Shown here in pieces: positions 29,401 through 37,869 of a DNA stretch of 64,000 nucleotides. A model generated the notes under the pieces. The model was not told where the DNA came from, made no database searches, and worked only from the letters and a program-made list of their open reading frames with translations. A program made the position numbers and the translations under genes. The stretch comes from Silene conica. Taxonomy: Eukaryota > Streptophyta > Magnoliopsida > Caryophyllales > Caryophyllaceae. The stretch covers positions 22,669,079 to 22,733,078 of the forward strand of contig CM055313.2 of assembly GCA_029255685.2 (NCBI GenBank), given 5' to 3'. Numbering within the stretch: position 1 is the first letter of the stretch; the number at the start of each line of letters is the position of its first letter.

Positions 29401-30974
29401 ACGCGTTGGGGTGACGAAATAGAAAAAATAATTAACTTAAGATAACATTTTCATCTATGGGATCACACATAACTCTTACTTCTCAACAGTAAACTTAAGA
29501 TCCAAATATCAAGGTCCTACTTTGCTCAACCTAAAACCTCAAAGCACATTTCCAACTTAGTTTGAACACGCAAACTTACTCATTCAGCATGATATCGTTG
29601 GCACACAAAAACTAACTCGTTTGTCAAAAGCTCTTCTGGGAACGCAATCCAACATTTACAAGACATGGTCCCTCTTGTCCAACAACGAGCTTCCCTTGGT
29701 GAAAGTCATATTCTACATTGACTACATAAACCCTGAGATCTTCACATTTCCTAGGAGCCTTTTTCTATCACCACTAACAGCATTGACTACAATACAAACA
29801 AAATGGGCATAATCTAAGAGCCTTAATGATATAAAGCGCGCATTTGATCACATTCCATTCTACAACATAGCAACACCCTAAAATTATGATGTGTACTTAA
29901 ATCAAACAAAATAACCTGCATTTGATCACATTGCACGCCGTATTCTTCCACACAATTCGTCACATTCTATGCTATGAGTCACATTTTCATCCAACCAGCT
30001 TCCTCTAGAAAATTGATTACTCAGAACTAAATCACAAAAAAAAGGTAACAGCCTGGGATATCGTTTCCATCTATGTTGACCACACTTCACTCTTTATTTC
30101 TCATCGCTAATTTAAACTTAAGATCCACATATCGAGTCTTACTTCTGCTCAGCCTAAAACCCATTATTTCAATTTTCATCTCCACACTTCGAACTTAGTT
30201 TCAATTTTCAACACATTATTTTTTCTCATTCAACACAATATCATTGGCACACACATACTAACGCTCTCGTAAGGAGCTCTTCAGTCTTCCCAACAATCCA
30301 AAATTAGAATATACATTTGCACTAGCTCCCTCATCCGTATCCCTGATAAGTCAACAAATTTACGAGTTATGTGTGATAAAGACCAGCAAAATAATTCCCC
30401 TGCACCTTATCATTACAAAAGGACAGAGATCTTCTCATTTTCTAGTAGCCTTTTTCTCTTCACCACTAACACCAATGATCACAATACACTAAAAATGGGC
30501 ACAATCTAAGAGCTTAAATTATCCATAAGCGCGCGCATTTGATCACAATTACATTCAACAAGACGCCATTACCTAAATTAAATGTGTACTAAAATCAAAC
30601 AAAATAACCTGCATTCGATCACATTGCACACCACACTATCCCAATTAACAAAATCAAGCATCAAGAACAGCAAGAGCTATGATTACAACCTCTGGGCGAT
30701 CCGAAGTAGAGGGAAAAAGGCCGAGAGAACGAGCTGAACGAACAGAACTAAGAATTTTCTCTCCTACTTTTGACAAATCCATGGAAACACGATCGTCAGC
30801 GCCACCAGCGTCGCCGCCGATACCAACACCAGCTTGAGGAAACAACCACAGAGAAGCCAAAAACAAAACCCTAGAACTATCAAAACCAGAAGAATCGGTT
30901 AATTCGCCATTAATACTGTGAAGAAATGAAAGTGGACTTAGCAAAAATGGCGATGATAATGATCCTGGCTGCAT
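2980..30974 (-). CDS. VPS50: VPS50/syndetin, EARP endosomal tethering complex subunit (25 exons)
   Basis: Coding exons, 5' to 3': 30974-30690, 27971-27804, 27387-27313, 26366-26288, 26142-26078, 25875-25786, 22777-22688, 22109-22023, 18927-18844, 17417-17298, 16977-16949, 16855-16723, 15678-15181, 13615-13074, 12223-12160, 12019-11917, 11753-11566, 11155-11030, 10733-10663, 9253-9191, 7060-6988, 3891-3772, 3686-3609, 3232-3182, 3087-2980. All introns are GT-AG. The sum is 3390 nt, giving 1129 residues with no stop. Residues about 150-400 resemble the Vps54-N/coiled-coil region (EEMVKGMQLVRELERDLK; DAYALIGDVSGLAEKIQSFF). Exon 14 ends in an acidic linker (DDENEDLLADFIDED). The C-terminal third matches the syndetin C-terminal domain (DUF2451), with CTDEGRALMSLDLQ and AYYLPETEYVHWARAHP. 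In other eukaryotes VPS50 joins VPS51/52/53 to form EARP, which recycles endosomal cargo. Identity comes from recognised family sequence; boundaries need cDNA. Confidence 0.92.
4155..4680. repeat. 65-bp direct repeat flanking a Stowaway MITE
   Basis: The segment at about 4160-4222 (starting TATAAAACTATAAATTGCTA and ending GAATGACTTGATAC) recurs at about 4614-4671 with few differences. The two copies bracket the MITE at 4231-4613 exactly. This is far longer than the TA duplication that a Stowaway makes. It suggests insertion at the junction of an existing tandem duplication, or a later local duplication. Confidence 0.75.
4231..4613. mobile_element. Stowaway-like MITE, copy 1
   Basis: It is a 383-bp non-coding element in the last long VPS50 intron. 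Its ends are CTCCCTCCAATCC and GGGGGGAG, flanked by TA on both sides. The interior shares long stretches with the element at 21550-21857 (for example GGATTATTCAGGTTTTCTTC and TCTCCTATCACCAAACC), so the two belong to one family. The 107-109 codon frames inside it come from a pyrimidine-rich interior and are not genes. Confidence 0.75.
4917..4954 (+). mobile_element. Helitron 3' terminus
   Basis: The hairpin arms CCGTGCA (4917-4923) and TGCACGG (4929-4935) are followed by CTAG (4951-4954) and then T. This is the standard Helitron 3' structure: a short hairpin shortly before CTRR, inserted before T. No matching 5' TC terminus was recognised upstream, so the extent of the element is unknown. Confidence 0.6.
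5189..6315 (-). mobile_element. PIF/Harbinger-like element with expanded simple repeats
   Basis: The ends GGCCCTGTTCTTTATGGCTT and the complement of CGCCCTGTTCTTTCTGGCTT are flanked by TTA (5186-5188 and 6316-6318), the target duplication of PIF/Harbinger. Both subterminal regions consist of CAGTT/CAGCT pentamers, and the middle carries a (TTA)n tract (about 5357-5404). On the minus strand near 5900-5820 a broken frame reads LHSFIRMHKLGIPVIQ, reminiscent of the end of Harbinger nuclease (LHNFIR). It is a decayed, internally deleted element, 1127 bp long, in a VPS50 intron. Confidence 0.7.
6405..6494. mobile_element. Short Stowaway-like MITE
   Basis: This 90-bp element starts CTCCATCCATCCCAACCATT and ends with GGGACAGAGGGAG. 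It has an inner inverted pair TTTGTTTAC/GTAAACAAA and is flanked by TA. It can fold almost end to end into a hairpin. Confidence 0.7.
7345..8365 (+). pseudogene. L1-type LINE ORF2 3' fragment
   Basis: Plus-strand frames encode the region after the reverse transcriptase of plant L1 elements: SWESICKSRKQGGLGLKRL (about 7468-7524), then the zinc-finger reverse-transcriptase-associated region with PKHSFLSWLIAQNRLLTQ and CYLCGTEEENHAH. Frameshifts and stops interrupt it. It ends in an A-rich tail after TTTCCCCC (about 8350-8365). It is 5'-truncated and antisense to the VPS50 gene, in intron 21. No intact RNase H follows. Confidence 0.75.
8366..8530 (-). repeat. SINE-like dispersed repeat fragment
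   Basis: The sequence around 8366-8440 (GCAACCTTACCCTTGT, then GAGGTTGTTT and AAAATTGCATCGAG) matches 24050-24130. The part at 8455-8530 matches 24419-24486 in the opposite orientation (AGCCAAAGA and AAGCAAAATG motifs). No gene is present. Confidence 0.45.
9924..10112. mobile_element. Small TIR element (MITE)
   Basis: The 189-bp segment has inverted ends CCTATGTTGCTCCGACTC and GTCCGAGTAACATAGG, with GTCCGA/TCGGAC motifs inside. The flanks share AAAATA on both sides, a possible target duplication. It has no coding capacity and lies in a VPS50 intron. The superfamily is unclear. Confidence 0.6.
12820..12987. mobile_element. Stowaway-like MITE
   Basis: It starts CTCCCTCCAAATCATTGG and ends TAGTACGGAG, with TA on each side. 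An inner inverted pair TACACTTGT/ACAAGTGTA supports a hairpin. It lies in intron 14 of VPS50, just downstream of exon 14. Confidence 0.6.
13828..13916 (+). mobile_element. SINE 3' end, copy 1
   Basis: The sequence GGATGATTCATGTCCGCC, then GATTAAGGCTTTGTTGTTG, matches the 3' part of the common plant tRNA-derived SINE type that ends in TTG repeats. A second copy lies at 24602-24722. The tRNA-related head is not clearly recognisable. Confidence 0.55.
13917..15180. other. VPS50 intron 13, right part: no recognised element
   Basis: AT-rich intronic sequence with several short homopolymer runs. Nothing coding or transposon-like with supported ends was seen. Confidence 0.6.
17418..18843. other. VPS50 intron 9: no recognised element
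   Basis: Intronic sequence between exon 10 and exon 9. Open frames such as 17988-18188 and 18407-18646 have no family resemblance or splice support. Confidence 0.6.
19055..19160 (-). repeat. A-tailed retroposon with ~32-bp internal repeats, copy 1
   Basis: The sequence carries variants of the unit GACACCAAAAAGGGTGACGC followed by CC(T)ATACAAAAGG. A T-run just to the left (about 19039-19048) would be an A-tail on the minus strand. The same unit recurs in four other VPS50 intronic places, most clearly at 28111-28250. Confidence 0.5.
19161..21549. other. VPS50 intron 8, middle: unassigned repeat-like DNA
   Basis: There is no VPS50 exon between 18927 and 22023. The stretch 19480-20100 has fragmentary minus-strand frames that look like an old dispersed element, but I could not assign a family. 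Frames at 20744-21150 show nothing recognisable. Confidence 0.5.
21550..21857. mobile_element. Stowaway-like MITE, copy 2
   Basis: The 308-bp element has long inverted ends, CTCCCTCCAATTCCATATTT and AAATATGGAATTGGAGGGAG, and is flanked by TA (21548-21549 and 21858-21859). The near-perfect arms continue with TTCTTCCCT/AGGGAAGAA. It is the better preserved relative of the element at 4231-4613. Confidence 0.88.
23005..23420. repeat. Half Stowaway-like end and a ~32-bp repeat retroposon fragment
   Basis: A single CTCCCTCCATG terminus appears at about 23005 without a partner. At 23258-23330 the 32-bp unit (AAGACCCCATGGGGGTGACA, CCCATATACAAAAAA) is present about twice. No gene is seen in this VPS50 intron segment. 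Confidence 0.4.
23979..24130 (-). mobile_element. SINE 3' end, Au-like, minus strand
   Basis: Read on the minus strand it gives GGAAACAACCTCTTTGTGTT, GGGTAAGTTGCGTACGTCCGA, TGTGGGAGCCGTTGAG and a TTGTTGTTG tail (23979-23991). This matches the 3' body of Au-type plant SINEs in order and wording. Confidence 0.65.
24602..24722 (+). mobile_element. SINE 3' end, copy 2
   Basis: GATGATTCATGTCAGCCGAC, then GGGACTAAGGCTCTGATG and a (TTG)n tail ending about 24722. It is the same family as 13828-13916 and lies about 500 bp from the Au-like fragment in opposite orientation. Confidence 0.6.
24723..25785. other. VPS50 intron 6, right part: no recognised element
   Basis: Plain AT-rich intron. No supported repeat ends or coding segment up to exon 6 (25786-25875). 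Confidence 0.6.
27630..27718. mobile_element. Short Stowaway-like MITE
   Basis: The arms CCCTCACCGATTCTTAAGAG and the complement of CTCCCTCCGATTCTTTGG, together with TTGCCCCA/TGGGGCAA, form an 89-bp hairpin. The left flank is TA; the right flank is TG, so the duplication is imperfect. It sits about 85 bp from exon 2 of VPS50. Confidence 0.6.
28088..28260 (-). mobile_element. A-tailed retroposon with ~32-bp internal repeats, clearest copy
   Basis: Four consecutive units of 31-33 bp are visible: GACACCAATGAGGGTGACAC-CCATGTACAAAAG, then variants starting GTATCATAAAGG, GACGCAATGGGG and GACACCCTAAATG. On the minus strand the element ends TATCTTACTTATAAAAAAA, an A-tail preceded by a conserved hexamer-like ACTTAT. 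The same tail context appears at 29305-29330. Confidence 0.55.
28306..28545. mobile_element. Stowaway-like MITE
   Basis: The 240-bp element has ends CTCCCTCCATTCATTTCCAC and its near-complement ending TGAATGGAGGGAG, flanked by TA on both sides. Internal repeats of GGTGCAAAGTGGAT are present near the right end. It lies in VPS50 intron 1. Confidence 0.85.
29305..29430 (-). mobile_element. A-tailed retroposon with ~32-bp internal repeats, further copy
   Basis: The left side is a T/A-rich run and TATAAGTAGGATATAATTGA (minus-strand tail). Units GTGATTCCCATGTACAAGAG, AGAGGTGGCGCCCATCAACA and AAAGACGCGTTGGGGTGACG follow. Confidence 0.5.
29440..30640 (-). pseudogene. Two decayed RTE-type LINE reverse-transcriptase copies
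   Basis: Two diverged, head-to-tail copies lie in VPS50 intron 1 (about 29440-29950 and 30050-30640). Minus-strand translation of the right copy gives CANDIVLNEKK (decayed FADDIVL reverse-transcriptase motif), then GFRLSRSKTRYVDLKF and VNIDGNDIPGCYL. These match the order and wording of the RTE-type LINE sequences common in plants (FADDIVL ... GFRLSR.KTEY...F ... IDG..I). Stops and frameshifts are frequent. The shared right ends read CAAAATAACCTGCATTTGAT. Confidence 0.55.
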
Positions 30975-31244
30975 TTCAGCTTCGAGTAAGATCGTGTAAG
31001 TTGGAAATAATTGTTAATTTATGCATTGTTTGATTAATTTTAGAAGAATTGGGGGTTGGGGTTTTGTTTGATTTTGGATTAAATCAGGGTGTAGATCTGA
31101 TTCGGTGTTTTCTGTAATTGTGTTAATTGTTGTTTTAATGTTTGGATTTTGTTTCTTAGTTAATCATGAAGATAATGGAGATTAGAGATGAGAAACACAT
31201 CAAAACTACAACTTCTTTCGAATATTGTTCAAAAAAAAAATATA
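30975..31244 (-). promoter_or_regulatory. VPS50: VPS50 5' leader and proximal promoter
   Basis: About 270 bp separate the VPS50 start codon (30974-30972) from the end of the transposon at 31245-32457. The stretch is T-rich on the plus strand and contains no obvious TATA box at a defined distance. Any promoter must lie here or inside the transposons beyond. The transcription start cannot be placed from sequence. Confidence 0.45.
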
Positions 31245-32457
31245 CTTCCTCCAATTTAATCCAAATACTCATTATGCTTTTTGTACACTATTCACCAATC
31301 AACTTTCAATCTCAATCATCATATACTTATCTAATGCAGAAGCCAAGCTGCTGACGTGACATCACAAGAAATAAGTTTCGTCTTACGTGTCACGATTTCA
31401 AAGCTACTGGAAGATTTCCAAAAAAAATCCAAAAAAATATAGATTTAAGCAATTAATAGTCAAGATTGCAATATTCCATAATATTCCTTACTGCAGAAAT
31501 TACTTTAGTTTAGGAAAAAAAAGTCAAATAATAGTCAATATTTTAGGAATGCAATAATCTTCTGCAAGATTTTTAGAATAATCTATTCAGTGATTTTCGT
31601 TCACGGGATAATGCAATAACAAATCATGGAATAATGCAATATAATAACAAATCACGGGGTTGTTACTATATTGCATTATTCCATTTTGACATTTTTTATA
31701 ATAGGTGATGACCATTTTTTTTAAAAAAAAAGTAAATAAATTATGTACTGAAGATTGCGAAATCAATGGGATAGTATATAGAATAAAATCAATTGTAGAA
31801 TATGAATGAAATATTCCATATTCTATCACTATAAAAACTAAAGTACAAATTAATAGGAGTAACTAATTTATTTAAACGGCAGGAGTATCCATTTTGTTAA
31901 TAAAACTATTTATTTAATATAATAAATGAGTTCTTTTATAAAACAGGAGTATCTCGCAATATCAAAATCTCCCACGCAATGTTGTTTGATATATGTATTT
32001 TTTGCTAATAAAATCAAATGTAAATTATTAATTAACCCAACTTTTAAATTACTATTTTTATTAACCAAGTCTTATAACCATTTGAATTACACAGTTACAC
32101 TCATTTTAAGCATACGTACTAATTTTATTGCAAGTCTTACTCATTTATAGTTAATAATTCAAAATTAATTACTCCCTAAATCGTTATATCTTAGCTATGA
32201 GTCTATAACTATATATATCCATTTAAAATTTAAAAAGTAGTCCCGTGAATTTCACGGGTTTAAACCTAGTTTTCTCTCAATACATAAGAAAAAATATATT
32301 CATGTGGGGTCTTGTTTAATTCGTCTTTACGAGTACATTGAAAATATATAACTTTTATAATTTTTACAAATACGTAGTTAAAGATATGAAGCACGCAAAA
32401 CTTGCGTTGACAAACGTGAATAAAGCATAATGGGTATTTGGATTAAAATGGAGGAAG
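31245..32457. mobile_element. TA-flanked TIR element of 1.2 kb (Mariner/Stowaway-like)
   Basis: The ends CTTCCTCCAATTTAATCCAA-ATACTCATTATGC and the complement of CTTCCTCCATTTTAATCCAA-ATACCCATTATGC match over about 33 bp, flanked by TA (31243-31244 and 32458-32459). No transposase is visible. A Helitron 3' terminus lies inside at 32242-32269. It is unusually long for Stowaway, so it may be a deletion derivative of a Mariner-type element or a MITE with insertions. Confidence 0.75.
32242..32269 (+). mobile_element. Helitron 3' terminus
   Basis: The hairpin CCCGTGAA/TTCACGGG (32242-32249 and 32251-32258) is followed by CTAG (32266-32269) and T. A possible 5' end near 31822 (TCTATCACTATAAAAAC) lacks the expected preceding A, so the boundaries are open. 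Confidence 0.55.
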
Positions 32458-32470
32458 TACATTATATCAA

Positions 32471-34526
32471 CTAGTTTTTAACCTTGCAAAATTGCATGGT
32501 ATAATGTTAAAAATATGATATAATGATTAATATTTAAAAATGTTCAACCAAAATACATGTACATTTTATATTGGGTGGTGCTCATTCATGTACGAGTTTT
32601 ACTCTTTCATGGACGGAAATGACCATTTTGCCCATTTTATTTCCTATTCCCAATTTTTAATTTTCTCTCTAAATCTAATTGTCTCTCCCAATCCCGCCAC
32701 CACCTTGTTACTACCCTCCCCGGTCTCAGCCACCAACCACCGCCTACTTCTCCCAAACATTTAATCAGTTTCGAATTTTATCTCTCTCAACTTTCGAATC
32801 AAATCGCATATTTACATCCTTAATTTTACGATTTACATTCAATTTTTCCGATTTTTCGTCGATTCATTCGCCGGATTTTTTGTAATTCCTCCCCTTTAAG
32901 GTTCTGTATACAATACCATGGATGATGCAGCAATCGTGGCTGGTTCATTTGGAATTCCGATAAAAATGCTGAGCAAATTCAACACAAACGATTCGAACAG
33001 TTTTGAACAATTTTAACATGCTTTTTTGGACGAGGTTCTCTTTCACTTACTAGCTTGATTTTTATGTGAGGACCTAACTGATGAAGATCTACGAATAAAT
33101 ATCTCGAAAAGCTAGTTATTAAGATCTTCTTCAACAGAACTGGTTTTCCTAGTATTTGAGGCAAGAGAACTGATTTTCAACATAACGAACTGATTTTCAA
33201 CAGAACTGATCTCCTATCATTTTCGTCCCCTTTTATATCTTGCTTCGTTCTTAAAATCCTTGTTGTTTCTATGATGTTTCCAGGATTTAATTCCTCAATT
33301 TCAACAGTTTGGCTAGAAGCAATTTGACTTTGCAAGAAACTTTGATGTCGCATCCGTATCAAGTGGGTTTCATTGAATTGAAATTGGACGATTATGTCTT
33401 GTACAAATCTAATACTATTGTTACAGGATCTAATCAAATAACAATTGAGAAAATTTGGGAGGAGGAAAAAAAATGAACAAAATAGAGGAAGATTTAAAAA
33501 CAAACCCTAACTTAACTAAATCAATTTCTTAATTTCATATAATATAATTAGTTAAGTTAGAAATTAGAATTATTAGCCGATCGATATGAAAACTAGCCTC
33601 CATAGTTGTGTAATTTTGACGAATTTGAGAAATTTGATTAATTTTGTAAGAGAGAATTAGGGAGAGCTTTGTTAGGCAAAGGGTATAGAATGGAAAAATA
33701 ATGAAAAAAAGTTCATGAATGAGTAAAACGCGTACATGAATGAGCAACTACGTTTATATTTTATCTTTTCTATAAGAATAATACTTTAAAATACGTGCAA
33801 AAATTGCAAAACTTTAAAATTTACATATTTTTAAATCCGTGGAAAAATGCACGAATTTAGTGTTAAAACAGGATAACAAAATTTGTAGATCTACGCATTT
33901 TAGTGAATAAGCTAAATATCTATGACGAATTTATTTAGAGTATTATTTTAACGGAATGCTTTAAAAATCTACTTAACATAATAGTCCATTTATTTTGTTT
34001 ACTTTTTGTGGATCTCATTTTTAAAATTGAAAATTAAAATAGTACTATTTATTAACGTTTTTTTGTTGAAAACTATTTATTATTCAAAAAAATTACTCAA
34101 ATTTAGTAATATCTCGAAAATTTGTTACTATGACGTTCAAAATGTTAGAGTTAAAAGCTTGTAAAATAATACAACAACGTTATTTGTTTTACCATTTTTT
34201 TATCATTTATATTTTCATTGTCTAATAATGTTTTTTGTACATCTTTTTATTTTATTTTTTTATTATTTATAGACTATTTGGACTTTATATTGGAAAAATT
34301 CTGCATTTTCATATTGTATTATTTATGCAACATAAATGGAATTGAGGATGGTGGTTCATTGAAATTTTTTATTGATTATTCGAAGAAATTATATTAACAA
34401 AGTTTTTTGCATAAATTAATTCCATATTTTGTGGTGGGTCTTACATCTATTTAAAAATAAAAAATAAAATCAAATGGATGTGATATCGTAGACGCACGAA
34501 ATGTTTTTGTATTAATATAGATAAGA
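32471..34526 (-). mobile_element. Non-autonomous Helitron-like element
   Basis: On the minus strand the element starts with TCTTATCTATATTAATAC (34526 leftward, preceded by A). It ends with a weak hairpin (ACC-TTGCAA/TTGCA-GGT) and CTAG at 32474-32471, followed by T. It is 2056 bp with no Rep or helicase remains. A TIR element (32573-33752) is nested in it. A minus-strand frame at 33177-33503 has no family I recognise. Confidence 0.55.
32573..33752. mobile_element. TIR element with 8-bp target duplication
   Basis: The left end (GGGTGGTGCTCATTCATGTA, CGAGTTTTACTC) and the complement of the right end (CGTAGTTGCTCATTCATGTA, CGCGTTTTACTC) match at 27 of 32 positions. The flanks carry an exact 8-bp duplication TTTATATT (32565-32572 and 33753-33760). 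Duplication length fits hAT or, loosely, Mutator. No transposase is seen. The pyrimidine-rich part at 32640-32890 looks like captured gene leader sequence, but that is a guess. Confidence 0.65.
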
Positions 34527-34716
34527 TTTTATAGTTGTACAATAAATAAAGTATATATATTTTTTTATTTTTAATAAAATATTAAAATATCAGTGCTATT
34601 TCTTAATAAAAAAACTGCAAATTAATTCAAGATAACTTAGTAATGTGCTTAAAAGTATAAAAATAATAATTATACCGAAAAACTAATAATTTCAATATGT
34701 AAATTCTCTCAAATCT

Positions 34717-34760
34717 TATCTATATTAATACAAAAATATTTAATGATTTATAGTGAAGTC
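34717..34760 (+). mobile_element. Helitron 5' terminus-like sequence
   Basis: TCTTATCTATATTAATACAA, preceded by A, repeats in inverted orientation the 5' end of the element ending at 34526. Two such ends lie back to back 190 bp apart. No plus-strand 3' terminus was found to the right. Confidence 0.45.
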
Positions 34761-36050
34761 ATTAATTCAGCATTTAATTTTTTTTTATTCAATTATGGTG
34801 GAACCCACATTGTTGTTTACTGTAGCCGACTGTCGGCCTACTGACAGAGAACACTTCTTCTTTATTTCATTTTGTTATTGGTGTGTCGCTTGCAGGGTGA
34901 CCGACACCGAGTATTTTTTTCTCCTTGGCTCTTCTTCCTTCCTCCAAAGTTAATTTAAGTAACAAAGGTGGTTTCCAGCCAGCTGCATGCCGACCTCCTA
35001 AGAACTCTTCTCAACATTTCTTCCCATTTTTTTCATGCTTGTTCATTTTGTTCTTTTCCTTGCTTCATTTCTCTGTTTCCAACTCATTTCCTACAAAACG
35101 AAACGGGAGTAATGCAGCAAAACACAAGGTATAGGTGTGAAAAACGATTCTAATAGGGTCAAAATGCATGGAAAAGAAGGGGTAAACTCGACCATACAAA
35201 CACATATCAGAACCCAGGAGGGGGGGGGGGTCGTATGTAATCCCCTATAAAAAAATCTAACGCAAAACAATGGCGAAACACAAAGATAAAAGTTCTAATT
35301 GTCATAAATTGAAAATGTATAAAATTCTCGAGGATAAGAATCCAAAATGGTTAGTCAAATACAAATGTCACTATCTTTAAAAAGAGCTCAAACAGAAATC
35401 ACCAAAAATGATCAAGACTAAAACTATAAAAGAAAGTCGATTACATGCGAGTTGTTCACAAATAATTTATTCTGAGAAAAACATACATAAAATTTATGAC
35501 CATTTTTTGCAGACTCTAGACTTTAAAATAACAAGAGTTTTGTTTCAACATTTTTTCAGATTTGAAATAAAAATAGGCGATATAATTTTTACAAACATAT
35601 TATCAGATTCTGCAGAATTAATGAACGGTTTTGCCAAAACTTCTAAATTACTTTTAAATCGAAATGAAGGGTTTTAGGGCATAAAATTTTATACAAACCT
35701 CAATACTCTATGTATCAAGCATATACTTGTGAATTAAGCATTTGAACTAGTTTTCCGCGCATGCAAAAAATGTACGGGTTTAATTTTGCTAAACTGGAAA
35801 AAAAAAATTAATAAAAAGGTGAATAAATATTATAAAAATATGGTTTTAGTATTGCATTTATACTGATGTAAAAAGTAAATAGAATTTATACGCTTAACTT
35901 AAACATAAATAAAACAACACATTTGCTTTACATTATAAAAGTATACAAATTATTATTTAGGACGATATTAGCGGTCTAAGTTTAAGACGTATCAAATATA
36001 CATATGTAAGATGAATTAGTAAAAAAAAAACAGTATGCATGCTACGATAA
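34761..36050. other. AT-rich intergenic DNA with a possible Helitron 3' end
   Basis: No gene is supported. At 35747-35777 the minus strand shows an imperfect hairpin and CTAG followed by T, a degenerate Helitron 3' end. A run of 12 G is at about 35220-35231. The frame at 35408-35677 has no recognisable homology. Confidence 0.4.
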
Positions 36051-37869
36051 AATATTTGTCGTATAACTCATGGGAGTGATACTGACCCGTTTTAAACTTA
36101 TACGTACGATTTAAAATCCTAAATTCCTAACTATCGCTATAAACCCGGCCAAATTACTTATTCTACTCGATCGAGAGAATTGAGGATGATTTGGCTCGAT
36201 CGAGAGGTCCAAATTCCTCGATCGAGTAGATTCTCTCGGATGGGCTTTGGTTACACAACTTAGTTTAGGTTTCCGTGATATCTGGCTTAATCTCCATGAT
36301 AAAAGGGATTAGGTTAGACTTTTCACTAACACTTTTTACTTTTCACTTAAGAACTTTTACTCTAGATCGAAAACTTTTTATCGTATGTTACTTTACACTT
36401 CTACTGTTACTTTTTATCATTTGGAGATCAGAACTTTCGTTAGACATTCTCTTGCCTCGATTTCCGTCATTATTTGTAATCATTCTTCTTCCCTTAATCT
36501 TATTGCTTTAATTCGTGTTCTCTTGTTATTATTATTTCTTTGTTCTCATAATTAGATTAGTTTATACATTTTATTATGTCTTACCTTGTTTTCATCTAAA
36601 CTGTTAGTTTTAGACCTGATCATGGGTCGGGCTGGGCCGGTTCGGGTCGGGCTCGTGCTAAATAGACGGCCCAAATACACAGATCGGGTTGGGCCGGGCC
36701 AGAAAGGTGGGCCAGATTTTTTTGGCCTAACCCATAATTATTCGGGCTATAATGGGCCACAGGCTGAAATTGGCCAAAACGGGCCAAAATAATACAATAC
36801 GAAACAATCAACAAAATGAATATGTGAACAAACTATTATCAATGAAATAAAATTTTCAAGTTTTAGGTGTTTGGCTTCGACTCTTTTGGTCAGGAGAACA
36901 ATCTCATAGTAATACATAAGTCATGAGTTGACAAAAAATTATTAATACACTAACTAACTAAAGGTGTGTGATAAAAATCTAAAAATATTCGCAAAGTTGA
37001 TACTTCAATGCATTAGTGATATTAGATTATTAGTGCGATCTGATATATGACCGCAACTTTTGAACTTTTTTTTTATAAATAATTTCGGGTCGGGCCATGC
37101 CAAAAATTGGGCTTTTAGGTTGGCTCAAACCCGGCCCTATATTTACATCGGGCTTGTTTTGGGCCGGGCCACGAGCTTTTTGGCCTACACTATCAGGCCC
37201 AAACCCGAGAGATAATCGGGCTGGACCTGGTCAGGTCATCGGGCCTGGGCCATTTGATAAACTCTTGTTAGTTTGGATCCCCTAGCCATGAGTAAATAAT
37301 TTTCTTGTATGTTGGGATGAGGGAAGCCATCATGGTAGTAAAGTTGTAGGATTTGAATGTTTAATTAGTACTGCGACAAGGGTTATTTTATAGCAATTGA
37401 ACTGTAAAACTAGTCGATTGAGTGTACGCAGGAGACCAGTTTACTTAGTTAAACCCCACCTAAATCGAAAGATTGGAAGGGTGGACTTGCTTAAGAACAA
37501 TGGACTGAACCTAATAGAGCGAAGGTTATTTACGAGATACTAGGGTGATTTGAGACTGAAAGGAGATAATCACTACCCTCCTTATTAAAGACTGACTGAC
37601 CTAGTTAATTTGATAGCGTAATACCATGGTGAACTGATTCCCGACATATTCCCTTCTCCTTTGATCCTTATTTCTTTATTTTCTCCTTAATCTCTTTTTT
37701 AACTCTCATCGTAGTTTAGACAAAAACAAATTTAAAACCTCACATTTTGTGACCAAACAAACTAGATTGCATATAGATATTACCTCCATGTGGGATTCGA
37801 CCCTACTTCCGTTAGCTATAAGTTAATAAACTTAGGTTTATTATTTTTGGTGTATACGACACACATCAA
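36050..37869 (+). mobile_element. Solo-LTR-like block, Athila/Tat style
   Basis: The right end resembles the LTR 3' end of the intact element at 42704: a TGTGGGATTCGACCCTACTT segment, then TTATTTTTGGTGTATACGAC and ACACATCA at 37869. No primer binding site follows, so it is not a 5' LTR of a complete element. The left boundary and target duplication were not found. A hAT-type MITE (36611-37265) interrupts it. Three copies of CTCGATCGAG lie at 36167-36225. Confidence 0.45.
36611..37265. mobile_element. hAT-type non-autonomous element, GGGCC-rich
   Basis: This 655-bp element is flanked by an exact duplication TGTTAGTTT (36602-36610 and 37266-37274). Its imperfect ends are TAGACCTGATCATGG and the complement of AAGAGTTTATCAAATGG. 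Both arms are dense in GGGTCGGGC and GGGCCGGGCC motifs that can pair with each other; the core is AT-rich. Frames inside it are repeat by-products. Confidence 0.75.
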
